Shown: positions 47,243-59,303, counted from the stretch's first letter. The stretch: DNA of 64,000 bases from [Pantoea] beijingensis (GCF_022647505.1 NZ_CP071409.1:1178001-1242000); one strand, 5' to 3'. Notes: generated from the letters alone by a model not told the origin. Numbers and translations are program-made.

Positions 47243-49243
47243 TTAATGAGGTTTCAACAACTTCTCTGCGTGACTCACAATATTTTCAACCGTAAAGCCA
47301 AACTCGGTAAACAACTTATCGGCTGGTGCGGATTCACCAAAGGTTGTCATTCCCACAATTGAACCGTTAAGGCCGACATACTTATACCAGTAGTCAGCAA
47401 TACCCGCTTCCACCGCAACGCGAGCCGTGACGGTTGAAGGTAAAACTGACTCGCGCCAGGCGACATCCTGCTTATCAAACATATCGGTTGAAGGCATGGA
47501 TACCACACGCACTTTATGGCCGCTGGCAGTAAGTTTTTCTGCTGCGCCCAGCGTGATCTCAACTTCAGATCCGGTTGCAATAAGAATTACCTCGGGCGTC
47601 CCGTCGCAATCTTTAAGCACGTAAGCACCGCGGGAGATATCTTCCAACTGTTGCTTGCTGCGCGCGGGTTGGGCCAGATTCTGGCGCGATAAAATCAGCG
47701 CGGTAGGACCGTGATGGCGCTCAATGGCATGTTTCCACGCCACGGCAGTTTCAACCTGGTCGCAGGGACGCCAGACGCTCATATTTGGCGTCAGCCGCAG
47801 ACTGGCAAGCTGTTCGACGGGCTGGTGCGTTGGACCATCTTCACCAAGACCGATTGAGTCATGGGTATAGACCAGTATGTGGCGCGCCTTCATGAGTGCC
47901 GCCATGCGTACGGCGTTACGTGCATACTCAACAAACATCAGAAAGGTGGCCGTATAGGGTACAAAACCGCCGTGATGAGCAATACCGTTGGCAATAGCGG
48001 TCATACCAAACTCGCGTACGCCATAGTGAATATAATTTCCGGCGAGATCTTCTTTGATCGACGTTGAGCCGGACCAAATCGTCAGGTTACTTGGTGCTAA
48101 ATCGGCGGAGCCACCAAGGAACTCTGGTAGCAGCTTACCGTATGCCTCCAGTGAGTTCTGAGACGCTTTACGGCTGGCGATTTTTGCCGGATTTGCCTGC
48201 AGCTGTTCAATGAATTTTTGTGTTTCAGCCTGCCAGGTCGCGGGCAGCCCGCCGTCCATACGTCGGGAAAATTCATTGGCCAGTTCGGGAAAGGCCGCTT
48301 TGTACGCAGAAAATTTATCGTTCCAGGTGTTTTCATGTTTCTGACCGGCCTGCTTCGCATCCCATTGCGCATAGTATGACTGTGGGATCTCAAACGGCGG
48401 ATAATCCCAATTCAGCTGTTTACGCGTCAGGGCAATTTCATCGTCACCTAATGCGGAACCGTGGGCTTCCTCTTTACCTGCTTTGTTAGGGGAACCAAAA
48501 CCAATCACGGTGCGGCAAATAATCAATGAGGGTTTATCGGTTACGCTTTGCGCTTCTTTAATGGCTTGCTTAATGGCTTGTGGATCGTGACCATCAATTT
48601 CATGCACGACGTGCCAGTTATAGGCTTCGAAGCGTTTCGCCGTGTCATCGGTGAACCACCCTTTGGTTTCGCCATCAATGGAAATGCCATTGTGATCGTA
48701 AAAGCCAATCAGTTTACCCAGGCCAAGCGTACCTGCCAGCGACGAGGCTTCATGGGATATACCTTCCATCAGGCAGCCATCGCCCATAAATACATAGGTA
48801 AAGTGATCAACGATGTCGTGGCCCGGGCGGTTAAATTGTGCACCCAACGTGCGTTCGGCAATCGCAAGGCCAACGGCGTTTGCCAGCCCCTGCCCAAGGG
48901 GGCCAGTGGTGGTTTCCACGCCTGGCGTATAGCCAATTTCAGGATGGCCTGGTGTTTTAGAATGCAGTTGACGGAAATTTTTCAGTTCTTCCATCGGCAG
49001 GTCGTAACCGCTGAGATGCAGCAGGCTGTACAGCAGCATTGAACCGTGACCATTAGATAATACAAAGCGGTCGCGATCTGCCCAGGCCGGGTTAGTCGGA
49101 TTATGCTTCAGGAAGTCACGCCATAGCACTTCAGCAATATCAGCCATCCCCATGGGGGCTCCCGGGTGGCCTGAGTTTGCTTTTTGTACGGCATCCATAC
49201 TGAGCGCGCGGATTGCATTGGCTAACTCTCTACGTGAGGACAT
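47243..49243 (-). CDS. tktB: Transketolase TktB
   Basis: Transketolase moves two-carbon units between sugar phosphates in the pentose phosphate pathway using thiamine diphosphate. The protein has 666 residues (E. coli TktB 667). The cofactor-binding stretch is [18 protein letters not shown] (about 155-172), with active-site His regions [12 protein letters not shown] and [11 protein letters not shown] and the C-terminal segment [19 protein letters not shown]. Adjacency to talA identifies it as the TktB copy rather than TktA. In E. coli this pair is RpoS-controlled. Confidence 0.96.
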   Translation of the reverse strand: MSSRRELANAIRALSMDAVQKANSGHPGAPMGMADIAEVLWRDFLKHNPTNPAWADRDRFVLSNGHGSMLLYSLLHLSGYDLPMEELKNFRQLHSKTPGHPEIGYTPGVETTTGPLGQGLANAVGLAIAERTLGAQFNRPGHDIVDHFTYVFMGDGCLMEGISHEASSLAGTLGLGKLIGFYDHNGISIDGETKGWFTDDTAKRFEAYNWHVVHEIDGHDPQAIKQAIKEAQSVTDKPSLIICRTVIGFGSPNKAGKEEAHGSALGDDEIALTRKQLNWDYPPFEIPQSYYAQWDAKQAGQKHENTWNDKFSAYKAAFPELANEFSRRMDGGLPATWQAETQKFIEQLQANPAKIASRKASQNSLEAYGKLLPEFLGGSADLAPSNLTIWSGSTSIKEDLAGNYIHYGVREFGMTAIANGIAHHGGFVPYTATFLMFVEYARNAVRMAALMKARHILVYTHDSIGLGEDGPTHQPVEQLASLRLTPNMSVWRPCDQVETAVAWKHAIERHHGPTALILSRQNLAQPARSKQQLEDISRGAYVLKDCDGTPEVILIATGSEVEITLGAAEKLTASGHKVRVVSMPSTDMFDKQDVAWRESVLPSTVTARVAVEAGIADYWYKYVGLNGSIVGMTTFGESAPADKLFTEFGFTVENIVSHAEKLLKPH

Positions 49244-49291
49244 ATGCTCTCCTAAGGGTTAAACGGGGTAAAACGGCGTGGATTATTCTGG

Positions 49292-49319
49292 CATGCCAGC
49301 CTCCGTGAAGGCTGGCATG
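49292..49319 (-). terminator. Stem-loop between talA and tktB
   Basis: A perfect 11-bp stem CATGCCAGCCT / AGGCTGGCATG with a six-base loop lies directly after talA and before tktB. Without a U-tract it may be a partial terminator or mRNA-processing hairpin that sets the talA:tktB ratio. Confidence 0.55.
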
Positions 49320-49325
49320 ATGGGA

Positions 49326-50276
49326 TTACAACTTCGCGGCCAGCACATCTTCAAGTTTCTGTTGGTCAACAGCAAACTGGCGGATACCTTCAGCCAGTTT
49401 TTCAACGGCCATGGCATCCTGATTATGCTCCCAGCGGAACTCAGCTTCAGAGAGTGATGCTGGCTGGTGGAAAGCTTTGGTTGATGGCGTTAATTTACGT
49501 TCAACGGGGGCGTCGCTGGCCTGTAAATCTTCCAGCAGATTGGGGGAAATCGTCAGGCGATCGCAGCCTGCCAGCGCCAGAATCTGCTCAACTTTACGGA
49601 AGCTGGCGCCCATGATCACCGTGTTGTAGCGATGCTGTTTGTAGTAATCATAGATATTACGTACGGATTTCACACCGGGATCTTCATCCGCAACATAGGG
49701 ATCAAGCGGCTTACGGGCGTTGTACCAGTCATAAATGCGGCCAACAAAGGGAGAGATCAGGAATACGCCGGCTTCTGCGCAGGCACGAGCCTGGGCAAAA
49801 GAGAACAGCAGAGTCAGGTTACAGTTAATCCCGTTTTTCTCCAGCTCTTCCGCTGCGCGGATACCTTCCCATGTCGACGCCAGTTTGATCAGAATACGCG
49901 AGCGATCGATACCATGCTCTTCATACATTCTCACCAACTTCTCCGCTTTGGTGACGCACATGCCACGATCGAAAGAGAGGCGGGCATCGACTTCTGTAGA
50001 AACACGGCCCGGCACGCTTTTCAGAATTTCCATACCGAGGTTAATGGCAACTTTATCGCTGGCATTAATGATTTGAGTGTCTTTACTGCCGCCCTGTTTT
50101 TTTGCGTAGTCAATAGCATCGTCAATCAGGTGCTTATACGAGTCGAGGCCAGCAGCTTTCAGGATCAGAGACGGGTTGGTGGTGGCATCTTCAGGGTGAT
50201 AGTTACGAATAGATTCAATGTCGCCGCTGTCGGCCACCACGGTAGTAAACTGTTTTAATGCGTCTAGCTGATTCAT
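49326..50276 (-). CDS. talA: Transaldolase TalA
   Basis: Transaldolase transfers a three-carbon dihydroxyacetone unit between sugar phosphates. The protein has 316 residues, as in E. coli TalA. The Schiff-base Lys lies in [20 protein letters not shown] (about residue 131). [14 protein letters not shown] and [19 protein letters not shown] are other family signatures. It precedes tktB in the same direction, giving a two-enzyme non-oxidative pentose phosphate unit. Confidence 0.97.
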   Translation of the reverse strand: MNQLDALKQFTTVVADSGDIESIRNYHPEDATTNPSLILKAAGLDSYKHLIDDAIDYAKKQGGSKDTQIINASDKVAINLGMEILKSVPGRVSTEVDARLSFDRGMCVTKAEKLVRMYEEHGIDRSRILIKLASTWEGIRAAEELEKNGINCNLTLLFSFAQARACAEAGVFLISPFVGRIYDWYNARKPLDPYVADEDPGVKSVRNIYDYYKQHRYNTVIMGASFRKVEQILALAGCDRLTISPNLLEDLQASDAPVERKLTPSTKAFHQPASLSEAEFRWEHNQDAMAVEKLAEGIRQFAVDQQKLEDVLAAKL

Positions 50277-51023
50277 CTCTTAGCTCCTTGATAAGCAATC
50301 GATAATTATTCTACCCATCGTATCTGTAGCAATCGCAAGGATATACGTTCAGGGATGACTGCCATCCCCTTCTTGCTGCACTGGCAGATACTCTGGCTAA
50401 AGAACAGGGCTCATCAGACGGTATCAAGTGACAGATGCCTGAGCAGCCATGTCCTGTTATTTCAGGCCAACCACATTGCATCAGGTGCTGTCACAGAGGG
50501 ACGCGTTTTCGCTGATGGTTGCAATGGGCTTACCCGATAGGGCGTCACGCCGTGAGTCATTAAGAGCGCGGTCAAAAGGTACTGACGCGTTTTTTGATGC
50601 ATATCGCCATCACTCAACGGCAGATCAGGATGCCATGTTTATAGCGCAGGAACTTGATGCCTTGTGCCTCATCGTGAACGATCGACGAGATACCTTTCCA
50701 GGACATGAAGTGGTAAACCACAGTCTGGATCCCCGAGCGCCATCGGTAATGAGTCCGGGCACGTTTATTCAGTGACGAAGACACCCGCGCGACTCGCCAT
50801 AGAAAGCATAGCAGATCCCCGGAATAACGTGCTGGCAGTTGATGTGCCTTGCTATCTCCGTTTGCGCGGCAGATTGCCGCAGTTGTAAACGAGGGCTTTA
50901 AAGAGGGGGGGCTGAAAACGCACTTTCTCTCCTGTTTTTCAAAGCCGCTTCAAGTTTTTCCTGTATTTCCCGCTTCTATACTGTTCTTTCGAAACTCTCT
51001 AATACAAAGCCAAGGATAAGACG
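50277..51023. other. talA / maeB intergenic region with an unsupported open frame
   Basis: A long 747-base spacer between divergent genes. It must hold both promoters. A single 108-codon frame (50449-50775, plus strand) has plausible codon use, but I recognise no family in it and see no clear ribosome-binding site. A decayed gene or chance frame are both possible. No other feature is seen. Confidence 0.4.
50449..50775 (+). CDS. Hypothetical frame of 108 residues, doubtful
   Basis: The frame starts MSCYFRPTTLHQVLSQRDAF and ends SVMSPGTFIQ. The codon choice (GAT, GCG, CAG, CTG) resembles real genes nearby. No signal peptide, membrane span or known motif is visible, and the region is unannotated in the corresponding E. 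coli locus as I remember it. Confidence 0.2.
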   Translation: MSCYFRPTTLHQVLSQRDAFSLMVAMGLPDRASRRESLRARSKGTDAFFDAYRHHSTADQDAMFIAQELDALCLIVNDRRDTFPGHEVVNHSLDPRAPSVMSPGTFIQ

Positions 51024-53303
51024 ATGGACGAACAATTGAAGCAAAGTGCCCTCGATTTTCACGAATTCCCCGTCCCCGGTAAAATACAGGTTTCACCCAC
51101 TAAGCCATTAGCGACGCAGCGAGACCTGGCATTAGCCTATTCGCCAGGCGTGGCGGCGCCCTGTCTGGAGATTGCGAAAGATCCACTCGCGGCGCATAAA
51201 TATACCGCGCGCGGCAACCTTGTTGCGGTGATCTCTAATGGTACCGCAGTGCTTGGGTTGGGAAATATTGGCGCATTGGCCGGTAAACCCGTGATGGAAG
51301 GCAAAGGTGTTCTATTCAAGAAGTTTGCTGGCATTGACGTGTTCGATATTGAAATTGATGAGTTGGATCCGGACAAACTGATTAATGTGATTGCGGCGCT
51401 GGAGCCAACATTTGGCGGCATTAATCTCGAAGATATCAAAGCGCCGGAATGTTTTTACATTGAAAAGGCGCTGCGTGCGCGTATGAAAATTCCGGTATTC
51501 CATGACGATCAGCATGGCACCGCTATCATTTGCACGGCAGCGGTACTTAACGGGCTGCGCGTGGTTAATAAATCACTTTCTGATGTGCGACTGGTGGTCT
51601 CAGGCGCGGGGGCTTCCGCTATTGCCTGCATGAATCTGCTGGTGGCGCTAGGCATGCAAAAACACAATATTGTGGTGTGCGACTCGAAAGGGGTGATTTA
51701 TCAGGGTCGAGAAGAACCAATGGCTGAAACTAAAGCGGCCTATGCCATCAAAGACAACGGTAAACGAACGTTGGATGAGGTGATCACCGGCGCGGACATT
51801 TTTCTCGGCTGTTCAGGACCGAAGTTGATGACACCGGAGATGGTGAAGCGCATGGCGAAGGATCCATTGATCCTGGCACTGGCTAACCCCGAACCTGAAA
51901 TTTTACCACCGCTGGCGAGGGAAGTACGTCCTGATGCCATCATCTGTACGGGACGCTCAGATTTTCCCAATCAGGTGAATAATGTGCTGTGCTTCCCGTT
52001 TATTTTTCGTGGGGCATTGGATGTCGGCGCGACAGCGATCAATGAAGAGATGAAGCTGGCCGCGGTACATGCGATTGCTGAACTGGCGCTGGCGGAACAA
52101 AGTGATGTGGTTGCTTCCGCCTATGGCGACCAGGAGCTGTCGTTTGGCCCTGATTATCTGATCCCGAAACCTTTCGACCCGCGGCTGATAGTGAAAATTG
52201 CCCCAGCGGTCGCTAAAGCTGCTATGGATTCAGGTGTGGCGACGCGGCCCATCGCGGATTTTGATGCCTATCGGGAAAAACTGACAGAGTTCGTTTACAA
52301 AACCAATCTTTTCATGAAGCCTATCTTCTCGCAGGCAAGGAAGGATCCTAAACGGGTTGTGTTGGCCGAAGGTGAAGAGGCACGAGTACTGCATGCGACT
52401 CAGGAGTTGATCACGTTGGGATTGGCGAAGCCAATATTGATCGGACGCCCGGGAGTCATTGATATGCGCCTGAAAAAACTGGGACTGAAGATTGAGGCGG
52501 GTAAAGATTTTGAGGTGGTTAATAACGAATCCGATCCGCGATTTAAGCAGTACTGGAGTGAATATCACCAAATTATGAAGCGACGCGGTGTTTCAGTGGA
52601 AGAGGCGCAGCGGGCGGTTATCGGCAATCCAACTTTAATCGGTGCCATTATGGTACAGCGAGGTGAGGCGGATGCGTTAATCTGCGGAACGATTGGCGAT
52701 TATAAATCCCATTATGATGTTGTTGAGAAGCTGTTTGGTTTCCGCGCTGACGTTAAGGTGGCGGGAGCAATGAATGCGTTACTGCTACCAAGCGGTAATA
52801 CTTTTATCGTTGATACTTACGTTAACGAAGATCCGACGCCGGAAGCGTTAACTGAGCTAACGCTGATGGCGGCCGAAACCGTTCGACGTTTTGGTATTGA
52901 GCCTAAAGTGGCATTGTTATCGCATTCCAGTTATGGGACGTCTGATGCGCCAGCCGCACGTAAAATGCGTGAAACTCTGGCGCTGGTGAATGCCCGGGCA
53001 CCGGAACTGGAGATTGATGGCGAGATGCACGGTGACGCAGCGCTGGTGGAAAGTATTCGTCACGACAGGATGCCGGATAGCCCGCTAAAAGGGTCCGCCA
53101 ATATTCTGATTATGCCGAATGTTGAAGCGGCGCGTATTAGCTATAACCTGCTGCGTGTCTCTTGCTCAGAAGGCGTGACCGTGGGGCCGGTATTGATGGG
53201 GATTGCGAAACCGGTTCACGTGCTAACGCCGATTGCTTCAGTGCGTCGCATTGTTAATATGGTTGCGTTGGCCGTAGTGGAAGCCCAAACGCAGCCATTA
53301 TAA
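51024..53303 (+). CDS. maeB: NADP-dependent malic enzyme MaeB
   Basis: MaeB oxidatively decarboxylates malate to pyruvate, producing NADPH. The 759-residue protein equals E. coli MaeB. The N-terminal malic domain (about 1-430) has [37 protein letters not shown] and the nucleotide-binding [17 protein letters not shown]. The C-terminal domain (about 430-759) resembles phosphotransacetylase and is regulatory (acetyl-CoA sensing) in E. coli. It is monocistronic, with a terminator following. Confidence 0.97.
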   Translation: MDEQLKQSALDFHEFPVPGKIQVSPTKPLATQRDLALAYSPGVAAPCLEIAKDPLAAHKYTARGNLVAVISNGTAVLGLGNIGALAGKPVMEGKGVLFKKFAGIDVFDIEIDELDPDKLINVIAALEPTFGGINLEDIKAPECFYIEKALRARMKIPVFHDDQHGTAIICTAAVLNGLRVVNKSLSDVRLVVSGAGASAIACMNLLVALGMQKHNIVVCDSKGVIYQGREEPMAETKAAYAIKDNGKRTLDEVITGADIFLGCSGPKLMTPEMVKRMAKDPLILALANPEPEILPPLAREVRPDAIICTGRSDFPNQVNNVLCFPFIFRGALDVGATAINEEMKLAAVHAIAELALAEQSDVVASAYGDQELSFGPDYLIPKPFDPRLIVKIAPAVAKAAMDSGVATRPIADFDAYREKLTEFVYKTNLFMKPIFSQARKDPKRVVLAEGEEARVLHATQELITLGLAKPILIGRPGVIDMRLKKLGLKIEAGKDFEVVNNESDPRFKQYWSEYHQIMKRRGVSVEEAQRAVIGNPTLIGAIMVQRGEADALICGTIGDYKSHYDVVEKLFGFRADVKVAGAMNALLLPSGNTFIVDTYVNEDPTPEALTELTLMAAETVRRFGIEPKVALLSHSSYGTSDAPAARKMRETLALVNARAPELEIDGEMHGDAALVESIRHDRMPDSPLKGSANILIMPNVEAARISYNLLRVSCSEGVTVGPVLMGIAKPVHVLTPIASVRRIVNMVALAVVEAQTQPL

Positions 53304-53365
53304 ATACGCTGTATTTTCTGGTTGCTCCAGGAATCGCGATAGATTTGTACAGATGAAATGATACA

Positions 53366-53397
53366 GGGGCCGGCAGTTGCTCTGGCCCCACGTTTTT
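53366..53397 (+). terminator. Intrinsic terminator after maeB
   Basis: GGGGCC and GGCCCC flank a 12-base loop and are followed by ACGTTTTTG. It also lies downstream of the convergent hemF. Confidence 0.75.
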
Positions 53398-53477
53398 GTC
53401 CCCCGCCAGAAACCGTTTATCCGGTTGAGGGAGCGGAACACCGTGGCGTCAAGTTCTTTAGCCGACGTATGGGCGCA

Positions 53478-54425
<948 letters not shown>

Positions 54426-54444
54426 TCAAAATATTTGCGACGAT

Positions 54445-54525
54445 TATACCTTAAATTATTCGCGTTGCAGGGGGGGACATTACGTCACTCGGATAACTGC
54501 ACCCGCTTTCCGACTGTGATACCCA
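54445..54525. repeat. Degenerate palindromic intergenic repeat, copy E
   Basis: The left end TATACCTTAAATTATTCGCG followed by TTGCAGG is close to the recalled canonical terminus CCTAAATAATTCGAGTTGCAGG. The right end is TGATACCCAT. It lies between the divergent hemF and ypeA genes, so it overlaps their promoter region. Confidence 0.6.
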
Positions 54526-54615
54526 TGAAAACTGCCTTTTCTGCACTGTGAGACTTGCACCGTAGAAATAATGCGTGATAATCAACAAATTCTGCAGAAC
54601 CTCTGAGTAAAAATG

Positions 54616-55041
54616 ATGGAAATTCGCGCATTCTGCCATGATGACTTTGAAGAAGTGATTACCCTTTGGGATCGATGTGATCTGTTACGCCCCTGGAACG
54701 ATCCTGAAATGGATATTGAGCGTAAATTGACGCACGATCCTGATCTGTTTCTGGTGGCTGTGGTCGGCGGCGAAATTGTCGGTACATTGATGGGCGGCTA
54801 TGATGGACATCGTGGTTCTGCTTACTATTTGGGCGTGCATCCTGATTACCGTGGACGTGGTTTTGCCAATGCACTGATCAATCGCCTTGAGAAGAAATTG
54901 ATCGCACGTGGTTGTCCAAAGATCAACTTACTGGTACGTGAAGAAAATGATGCAGTACTCGGTTTTTATGAGAAGCTGGATTATGAAATTCAGGATACCC
55001 TGGCACTCGGCAAGCGCCTGATTGAAGATCGTGAATATTAA
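54616..55041 (+). CDS. ypeA: GNAT family acetyltransferase YpeA
   Basis: A 141-residue GNAT-fold acetyltransferase, same length as E. coli YpeA, with unknown substrate. It starts [20 protein letters not shown]; an ATG one codon upstream is an alternative. The acetyl-CoA-binding motif A is [20 protein letters not shown] (about 76-95), with the preceding strand [14 protein letters not shown]. The C-terminus [13 protein letters not shown] is conserved. yfeZ, yfeY and yfeX follow in the same direction, as in E. coli. Confidence 0.94.
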   Translation: MEIRAFCHDDFEEVITLWDRCDLLRPWNDPEMDIERKLTHDPDLFLVAVVGGEIVGTLMGGYDGHRGSAYYLGVHPDYRGRGFANALINRLEKKLIARGCPKINLLVREENDAVLGFYEKLDYEIQDTLALGKRLIEDREY

Positions 55042-55095
55042 TACGCTACGGGTGACCATACTGTTGCCCGACCGTCTTCCCCGTTTTCTGATGTG

Positions 55096-55557
55096 ATGAT
55101 GACCCTCAACTATTCCCCCGACGATTATGACCAAAAAGGACAGCTCAGGTTACCGCTGAGTTTCTGGATCGTTTTGCTGTTGCAGGCACGGACCTGGGTG
55201 TTGTTTGTGGTTGCAGGTGCTTCCCGGCAGCAGGGCACCGATTTGTTGACGCTGTTTTATCCCGACGCCCATGCTTTCTGGCTCGGCCTTGCGTTGGGTA
55301 TACCCGCTGCCTTCGGACTGCTGCTGACTGGCTATCGCCAGCGATTACCCGGTGTATGGCAGGCGTGGCGTTGGGTGCTGTGTGCCGCGCTGGTGGCAAT
55401 GATGCTTTCACAAGCTGTAACCCTCTGGCAGGGCGATGAAACCTTTTCCCCTTTGGTGGGGGTATTTGGTCTGTTTGACTTGCTCGCGTTAGGATATTTA
55501 ACGTTGAATCGGCGCTTGCGGCACTGCTTCGATCGCCACCTTAATGCGGCAGAGTAA
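55096..55557 (+). CDS. yfeZ: DUF2919 inner-membrane protein YfeZ
   Basis: A 153-residue membrane protein of the DUF2919 family, at the position of E. coli YfeZ. The N-terminus has the family pattern YSPDDYDQKGQLRLPLSFW. Four hydrophobic segments follow (about 24-42, 59-79, 91-107, 117-136), then a basic tail. The function is unknown. Three in-frame starts are clustered (GTG, ATG, ATG); I use the first ATG. Its stop lies about 65 bases before yfeY. Confidence 0.85.
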   Translation: MMTLNYSPDDYDQKGQLRLPLSFWIVLLLQARTWVLFVVAGASRQQGTDLLTLFYPDAHAFWLGLALGIPAAFGLLLTGYRQRLPGVWQAWRWVLCAALVAMMLSQAVTLWQGDETFSPLVGVFGLFDLLALGYLTLNRRLRHCFDRHLNAAE

Positions 55558-55583
55558 AACTTTTCTCATATTTGGCACTCAAA
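55556..55583 (+). promoter_or_regulatory. Possible sigma-E promoter of yfeY
   Basis: AAAACTT at 55556-55562 resembles the sigma-E -35 element GGAACTT. TCAAA at 55579-55583 follows after 16 bases, where the -10 element (TCAAA or TCTGA) is expected. yfeY is an RpoE-regulon member in E. coli. Confidence 0.5.
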
Positions 55584-55623
55584 TCTGATTCACACGAGTC
55601 ATGTGTTGACTACAGGAGTTGCA

Positions 55624-56238
55624 ATGAAATTTGTTCGCCCGGCGATGATTATCGCCGCATTACTGTTGGCAGGCTGCGCCAGTTCCGGCTCGCAGACGCA
55701 ATCTGATTCGAGCTGGTGGAATCCGTTCTCAAAAATATCCTGGTCGAGCCTGTCGCCGCTTAACTGGTTTGGTTCCTCATTGGAGGTTACCGAACAGGGC
55801 GTTGGCGATGTGAACGGTAGTACCACGATGAGTGAGTCGGTTCTGAATGACGCATTGTCGGGAAAGTATAAACTGCGACAGGGCATGCGCAGTAGTAACG
55901 GCGGTGTGGTGTCATTTTGGCAGGCGCTGGAGGATGGTAAGGTAAAGTTGCTGATTAATGGCAATGCGACCGTGAGCCGCGTTGAGGTGATGGACGTCGC
56001 GATTGCGACGCAGGACGGCACCAAAATCGGTAGTAAATTTAGTGAACACTTTGATAAAGCCTTTGGCGCCTGTGAAAAAGCACCGGGGCTGGACAGTAGT
56101 GAAATTGAATGTAAGGCACCGAATAGCCAGCATATTCATTACGTTTATAGCGGCGAATGGCACGGCCCTGAAGGTTTGATGCCGCCTGATGATACCCTGA
56201 AAAACTGGACGCTAAGCAAAATTATCTGGCGTCGGTGA
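55624..56238 (+). CDS. yfeY: RpoE-regulated lipoprotein YfeY
   Basis: A 204-residue lipoprotein corresponding to E. coli YfeY (191). I chose the ATG at 55624, with CAGGAG upstream, so that the lipoprotein signal MKFVRPAMIIAALLLAGC is at the N-terminus with Cys-18 in lipobox LAGC. The mature protein has GVGDVNGSTTMSESVLNDAL and a C-terminal region with a Cys pair (FGACEKAP, SEIECKAP). It is thought to respond to envelope stress. The function is unknown. Confidence 0.9.
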   Translation: MKFVRPAMIIAALLLAGCASSGSQTQSDSSWWNPFSKISWSSLSPLNWFGSSLEVTEQGVGDVNGSTTMSESVLNDALSGKYKLRQGMRSSNGGVVSFWQALEDGKVKLLINGNATVSRVEVMDVAIATQDGTKIGSKFSEHFDKAFGACEKAPGLDSSEIECKAPNSQHIHYVYSGEWHGPEGLMPPDDTLKNWTLSKIIWRR

Positions 56239-56362
56239 TGTCCCGTATTTGTGACGGCATTTCATTTTCCCTCGCGGTAGCGCAGGATGCCGCCTGAAAC
56301 ATCGGGTATGATATGGCTTAAAATCGTCGTACGGACAGAATTACACTCAGGAGAGCCACATA

Positions 56363-57262
56363 ATGTCTCAGGTTCAGAGCGGCATTTTACTGGAACATCG
56401 CCGTTTTGCGATTTATATCGAAGCGAAGGCGCAAGGGGAATTGGAGGCCATTCGACAGGGCACCAACGTTTTTAATCAGCAACTGCTGCAGTTGCAACAG
56501 CAGTATCCGGATGCGGGATTGGGCGCGGTTGTGGCGTTTGGTCCAACGCTGTGGCGCGATCTCACTGCCGAACCAGGGGCTGTTGAGCTGAAGGATTTTC
56601 TGCCGTTGGGGAAAGGTGGGATTGCGCCGGCAACTCAGCGTGACCTGCTGATCCATATCCAGTCATTGCGTCATGATGTTAACTTCAGCGTGGCACAGGC
56701 GGCACTGGCGGCTTTCGGTTCTTCACTGCTTATTGAGGAAGAGATCCATGGTTTTCGCTGGGTAGACGATCGCGATCTGTCGGGTTTCGTTGACGGTACG
56801 GAAAATCCGCAGGGTGAAGCACGTCAGCAGGTTGCCATCATCTCGCAGGGGAATGATGCGGGAGGCAGCTATGTCTTTACCCAACGCTGGGAGCATGATC
56901 TTAAGATGTGGCAGCGGCTCAATGTCAGCAAGCAAGAGCAGGTGATAGGGCGAACCAAAGCGACAAGTGAAGAACTGGATAGCAATGTGCGTCCGGATAC
57001 CTCTCACGTAAGCCGTGTGGACCTGAAAGAGAACGGGCAAGGATTGAAGATCCTGCGCCAGAGCCTGCCTTATGGCACAGCCAGTGGCACACATGGATTA
57101 TTTTTTATCGCTTACTGCGCCACGCTGTACAACATTGAACAACAGTTGCTGAGTATGTTTGGTGAGCGCGATGGCAAGCTGGACGCAATGCTGCGTTTCA
57201 CCAAACCGAAAACCGGTAGCTATTATTACGCGCCTTCGGTTGAACAACTCGCCAGGCTATAA
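56363..57262 (+). CDS. yfeX: Dye-decolourising peroxidase YfeX
   Basis: A cytosolic haem-dependent Dyp-type peroxidase of 299 residues, same length as E. coli YfeX, which oxidises porphyrinogens and has been debated as a deferrochelatase. The Dyp signature [11 protein letters not shown] (about residues 140-150) with its catalytic Asp is intact. [20 protein letters not shown] carries the haem-side region and [20 protein letters not shown] follows. It lies downstream of yfeY, with its own Shine-Dalgarno (CAGGAG). Confidence 0.95.
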   Translation: MSQVQSGILLEHRRFAIYIEAKAQGELEAIRQGTNVFNQQLLQLQQQYPDAGLGAVVAFGPTLWRDLTAEPGAVELKDFLPLGKGGIAPATQRDLLIHIQSLRHDVNFSVAQAALAAFGSSLLIEEEIHGFRWVDDRDLSGFVDGTENPQGEARQQVAIISQGNDAGGSYVFTQRWEHDLKMWQRLNVSKQEQVIGRTKATSEELDSNVRPDTSHVSRVDLKENGQGLKILRQSLPYGTASGTHGLFFIAYCATLYNIEQQLLSMFGERDGKLDAMLRFTKPKTGSYYYAPSVEQLARL

Positions 57263-57271
57263 AAGACCCGT

Positions 57272-57304
57272 GCAGGGTGTATGCGTTTCGGCCCTGCTAT
57301 TTTT
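57272..57304 (+). terminator. Intrinsic terminator after yfeX
   Basis: GCAGGG and CCCTGC flank a 14-base loop and are followed by TATTTTTAG, ten bases after the yfeX stop. Confidence 0.75.
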
Positions 57305-57334
57305 AGTGGTTACATATCCTTTCCCACCAGCTTA

Positions 57335-57403
57335 TAGCATTTTAGACTTTCAAATCATCAAACGGTATATAAAACCGTTACAGCTTTCACCTGCGTTATA
57401 AAT
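57335..57403 (+). promoter_or_regulatory. CysB-dependent cysP promoter region
   Basis: The block with TCATCAAACGGTATATAAAA, then CCGTTACAGCTTTCAC and a -10 element TATAAAT (57397-57403) is very similar to the E. coli cysP promoter as I recall it, including the CysB-binding stretch. The -35 region is poor, as expected for a CysB-activated promoter. Activation by sulfur limitation is inferred from that similarity. Confidence 0.75.
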
Positions 57404-57453
57404 AAACTGATTGCACTCGTGGCGTGAGCCGAATCATCAACTCAGGGTGCTAA

Positions 57454-58470
57454 ATGACTTTTCCAATGGTGAAAAAATGCGTAACAGGCGTGGCTTTCTC
57501 GCTGCTGCTGGCAAGCGGTGCCCAGGCAACAGAGCTGATGAACAGTTCTTACGACGTCTCTCGCGAGCTATTTGAAGCGCTAAATGTGCCCTTTGAACAG
57601 CAGTGGGTGAAACAGCATCCCGGCGACGCGTTAACGATTAAACAATCTCATGCAGGTTCATCCAAACAGGCCCTGGCAATTCTACAGGGGCTAAAGGCGG
57701 ATGTGGTGACTTATAATCAGGTGACCGATGTCCAGATCCTTCACGATCGCGGTAATTTGATCCCAGCCGACTGGCAAAAACGGTTGCCAAATAATAGCTC
57801 CCCTTTTTATTCCACCATGGCTTTCCTGGTGCGCAAAGGTAATCCCAAAAATATCCATGGCTGGAACGATCTTGCGCGTGATGGTGTGAAGCTGGTTTTC
57901 CCGAATCCTAAGACCTCAGGTAATGGCCGTTATACCTATCTGGCGGCGTGGGGCGCTGCCGATCTTGCTGATGGTAAAGATAAAGCTAAAACTGAGCAGT
58001 TCATGACGCAGTTCCTGAAAAACGTCGAGGTGTTTGATACCGGTGGGCGCGGCGCGACCACGACTTTTGTTGAACGCGGGCTTGGGGATGTGTTGATTAG
58101 CTTCGAATCGGAAGTGAACAACATTCGCAATCAGTATGGTCAGGATGACTACGAGGTCGTCGTGCCGGAAAACAATATCCTGGCCGAGTTTCCGGTTGCC
58201 TGGGTTGATAAAAATGTGGAGAAAAATCATACCAGGCAGGCAGCGCAAGACTACCTTAATTACCTCTATTCACCGCAGGCACAGCAGATCATTACGCAGT
58301 TCTATTATCGCGTAAACAATCCTGAACTGATGGCAAAACAGCAGGGACGCTTCCCACACACCGCGCTGTTTCGCGTTGAAGACGCGTTTGGGGGATGGGA
58401 TGCGGTGATGAAAACCCATTTCGCCAGCGGTGGTGAATTGGATAAATTGTTAGCGGCGGGGCGCGGGTAA
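57454..58470 (+). CDS. cysP: Thiosulfate/sulfate-binding protein CysP
   Basis: CysP is the periplasmic receptor delivering thiosulfate and sulfate to the CysUWA transporter. The protein has 338 residues (same as E. coli). A signal peptide ends near [21 protein letters not shown]. Ligand-binding segments [29 protein letters not shown] and [18 protein letters not shown] are intact. AGGGTG lies seven bases before the ATG. Its stop overlaps the cysU start by one base (TAATG), marking the first gene of the cysPUWA operon. Confidence 0.97.
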   Translation: MTFPMVKKCVTGVAFSLLLASGAQATELMNSSYDVSRELFEALNVPFEQQWVKQHPGDALTIKQSHAGSSKQALAILQGLKADVVTYNQVTDVQILHDRGNLIPADWQKRLPNNSSPFYSTMAFLVRKGNPKNIHGWNDLARDGVKLVFPNPKTSGNGRYTYLAAWGAADLADGKDKAKTEQFMTQFLKNVEVFDTGGRGATTTFVERGLGDVLISFESEVNNIRNQYGQDDYEVVVPENNILAEFPVAWVDKNVEKNHTRQAAQDYLNYLYSPQAQQIITQFYYRVNNPELMAKQQGRFPHTALFRVEDAFGGWDAVMKTHFASGGELDKLLAAGRG

Positions 58471-59303
58471 TGTTCGCTGCCGGTAATAAACGCGTGCTGC
58501 CCGGCTTTGGTATCAGTCTTGGCAGCAGTTTATTCTTTACCTGCCTGGTTCTGTTGCTGCCGCTGAGTGCGCTATTGATGCAGCTTTCGCAGATGACGCT
58601 GGCACAGTATTGGGAAGTGGTTACCAACCCACAGGTAGTGGCGGCTTACAGGGTTACTTTGCTGGCCGCGGGTGTTGCCTCACTGTTTAACGCGATTTTT
58701 GGCATGCTGATGGCATGGATTCTAACGCGCTATCGTTTCCCTGGCCGTACCATCCTTGATGGCTTAATGGATTTGCCCTTTGCGTTACCCACGGCAGTGG
58801 CGGGGTTGACGCTGGCTGGTTTGTTTTCAGTAAATGGATTCTACGGACAATGGTTAGCGCAGTTTGATATTAAAGTCTCGTATACGTGGCTGGGGATCGC
58901 GGTAGCGATGGCCTTCACCAGTATTCCGTTTGTGGTGCGTACGGTTCAGCCCGTGCTGGAAGAGTTAGGACCGGAATATGAAGAAGCGGCTGAAACGCTG
59001 GGTGCCAGTCCGTGGCAAAGTTTTCGCCGCGTAGTTTTACCTGAAGTGGCTCCAGCGCTGTTGGCGGGTACGGCATTGTCATTCACCCGAAGCCTGGGCG
59101 AGTTCGGTGCGGTGATATTTATTGCGGGCAATATTGCCTGGAAAACGGAAGTGACCTCTCTGATGATTTTTGTGCGCCTGCAGGAGTTTGATTATCCGGC
59201 GGCCAGCGCGATTGCATCGGTCATTCTGGCTGCTTCGCTATTGCTGCTGTTTGGTATTAACACCTTGCAGAGTCGCTTTGGTCGTCGTCTGGGGGGGCAT
59301 TAA
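58470..59303 (+). CDS. cysU: Sulfate/thiosulfate permease CysU (CysT)
   Basis: One of the two inner-membrane channel subunits of the sulfate/thiosulfate importer, 277 residues (same as E. coli). About six membrane segments are visible. The ABC-permease coupling loop is EEAAETLGASPWQSFRRVVL followed by PEVAPALLAG. LMDLPFALPTAVAGLTLAGLF is typical of the CysT family. It begins within the cysP stop and its own stop overlaps the cysW start (TAATG). Confidence 0.97.
   Translation: MFAAGNKRVLPGFGISLGSSLFFTCLVLLLPLSALLMQLSQMTLAQYWEVVTNPQVVAAYRVTLLAAGVASLFNAIFGMLMAWILTRYRFPGRTILDGLMDLPFALPTAVAGLTLAGLFSVNGFYGQWLAQFDIKVSYTWLGIAVAMAFTSIPFVVRTVQPVLEELGPEYEEAAETLGASPWQSFRRVVLPEVAPALLAGTALSFTRSLGEFGAVIFIAGNIAWKTEVTSLMIFVRLQEFDYPAASAIASVILAASLLLLFGINTLQSRFGRRLGGH

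Noticed and set aside
49632..50258. Plus-strand frame of 208 codons
   Set aside because: It is antisense to talA over nearly its whole length and has no recognisable domain.
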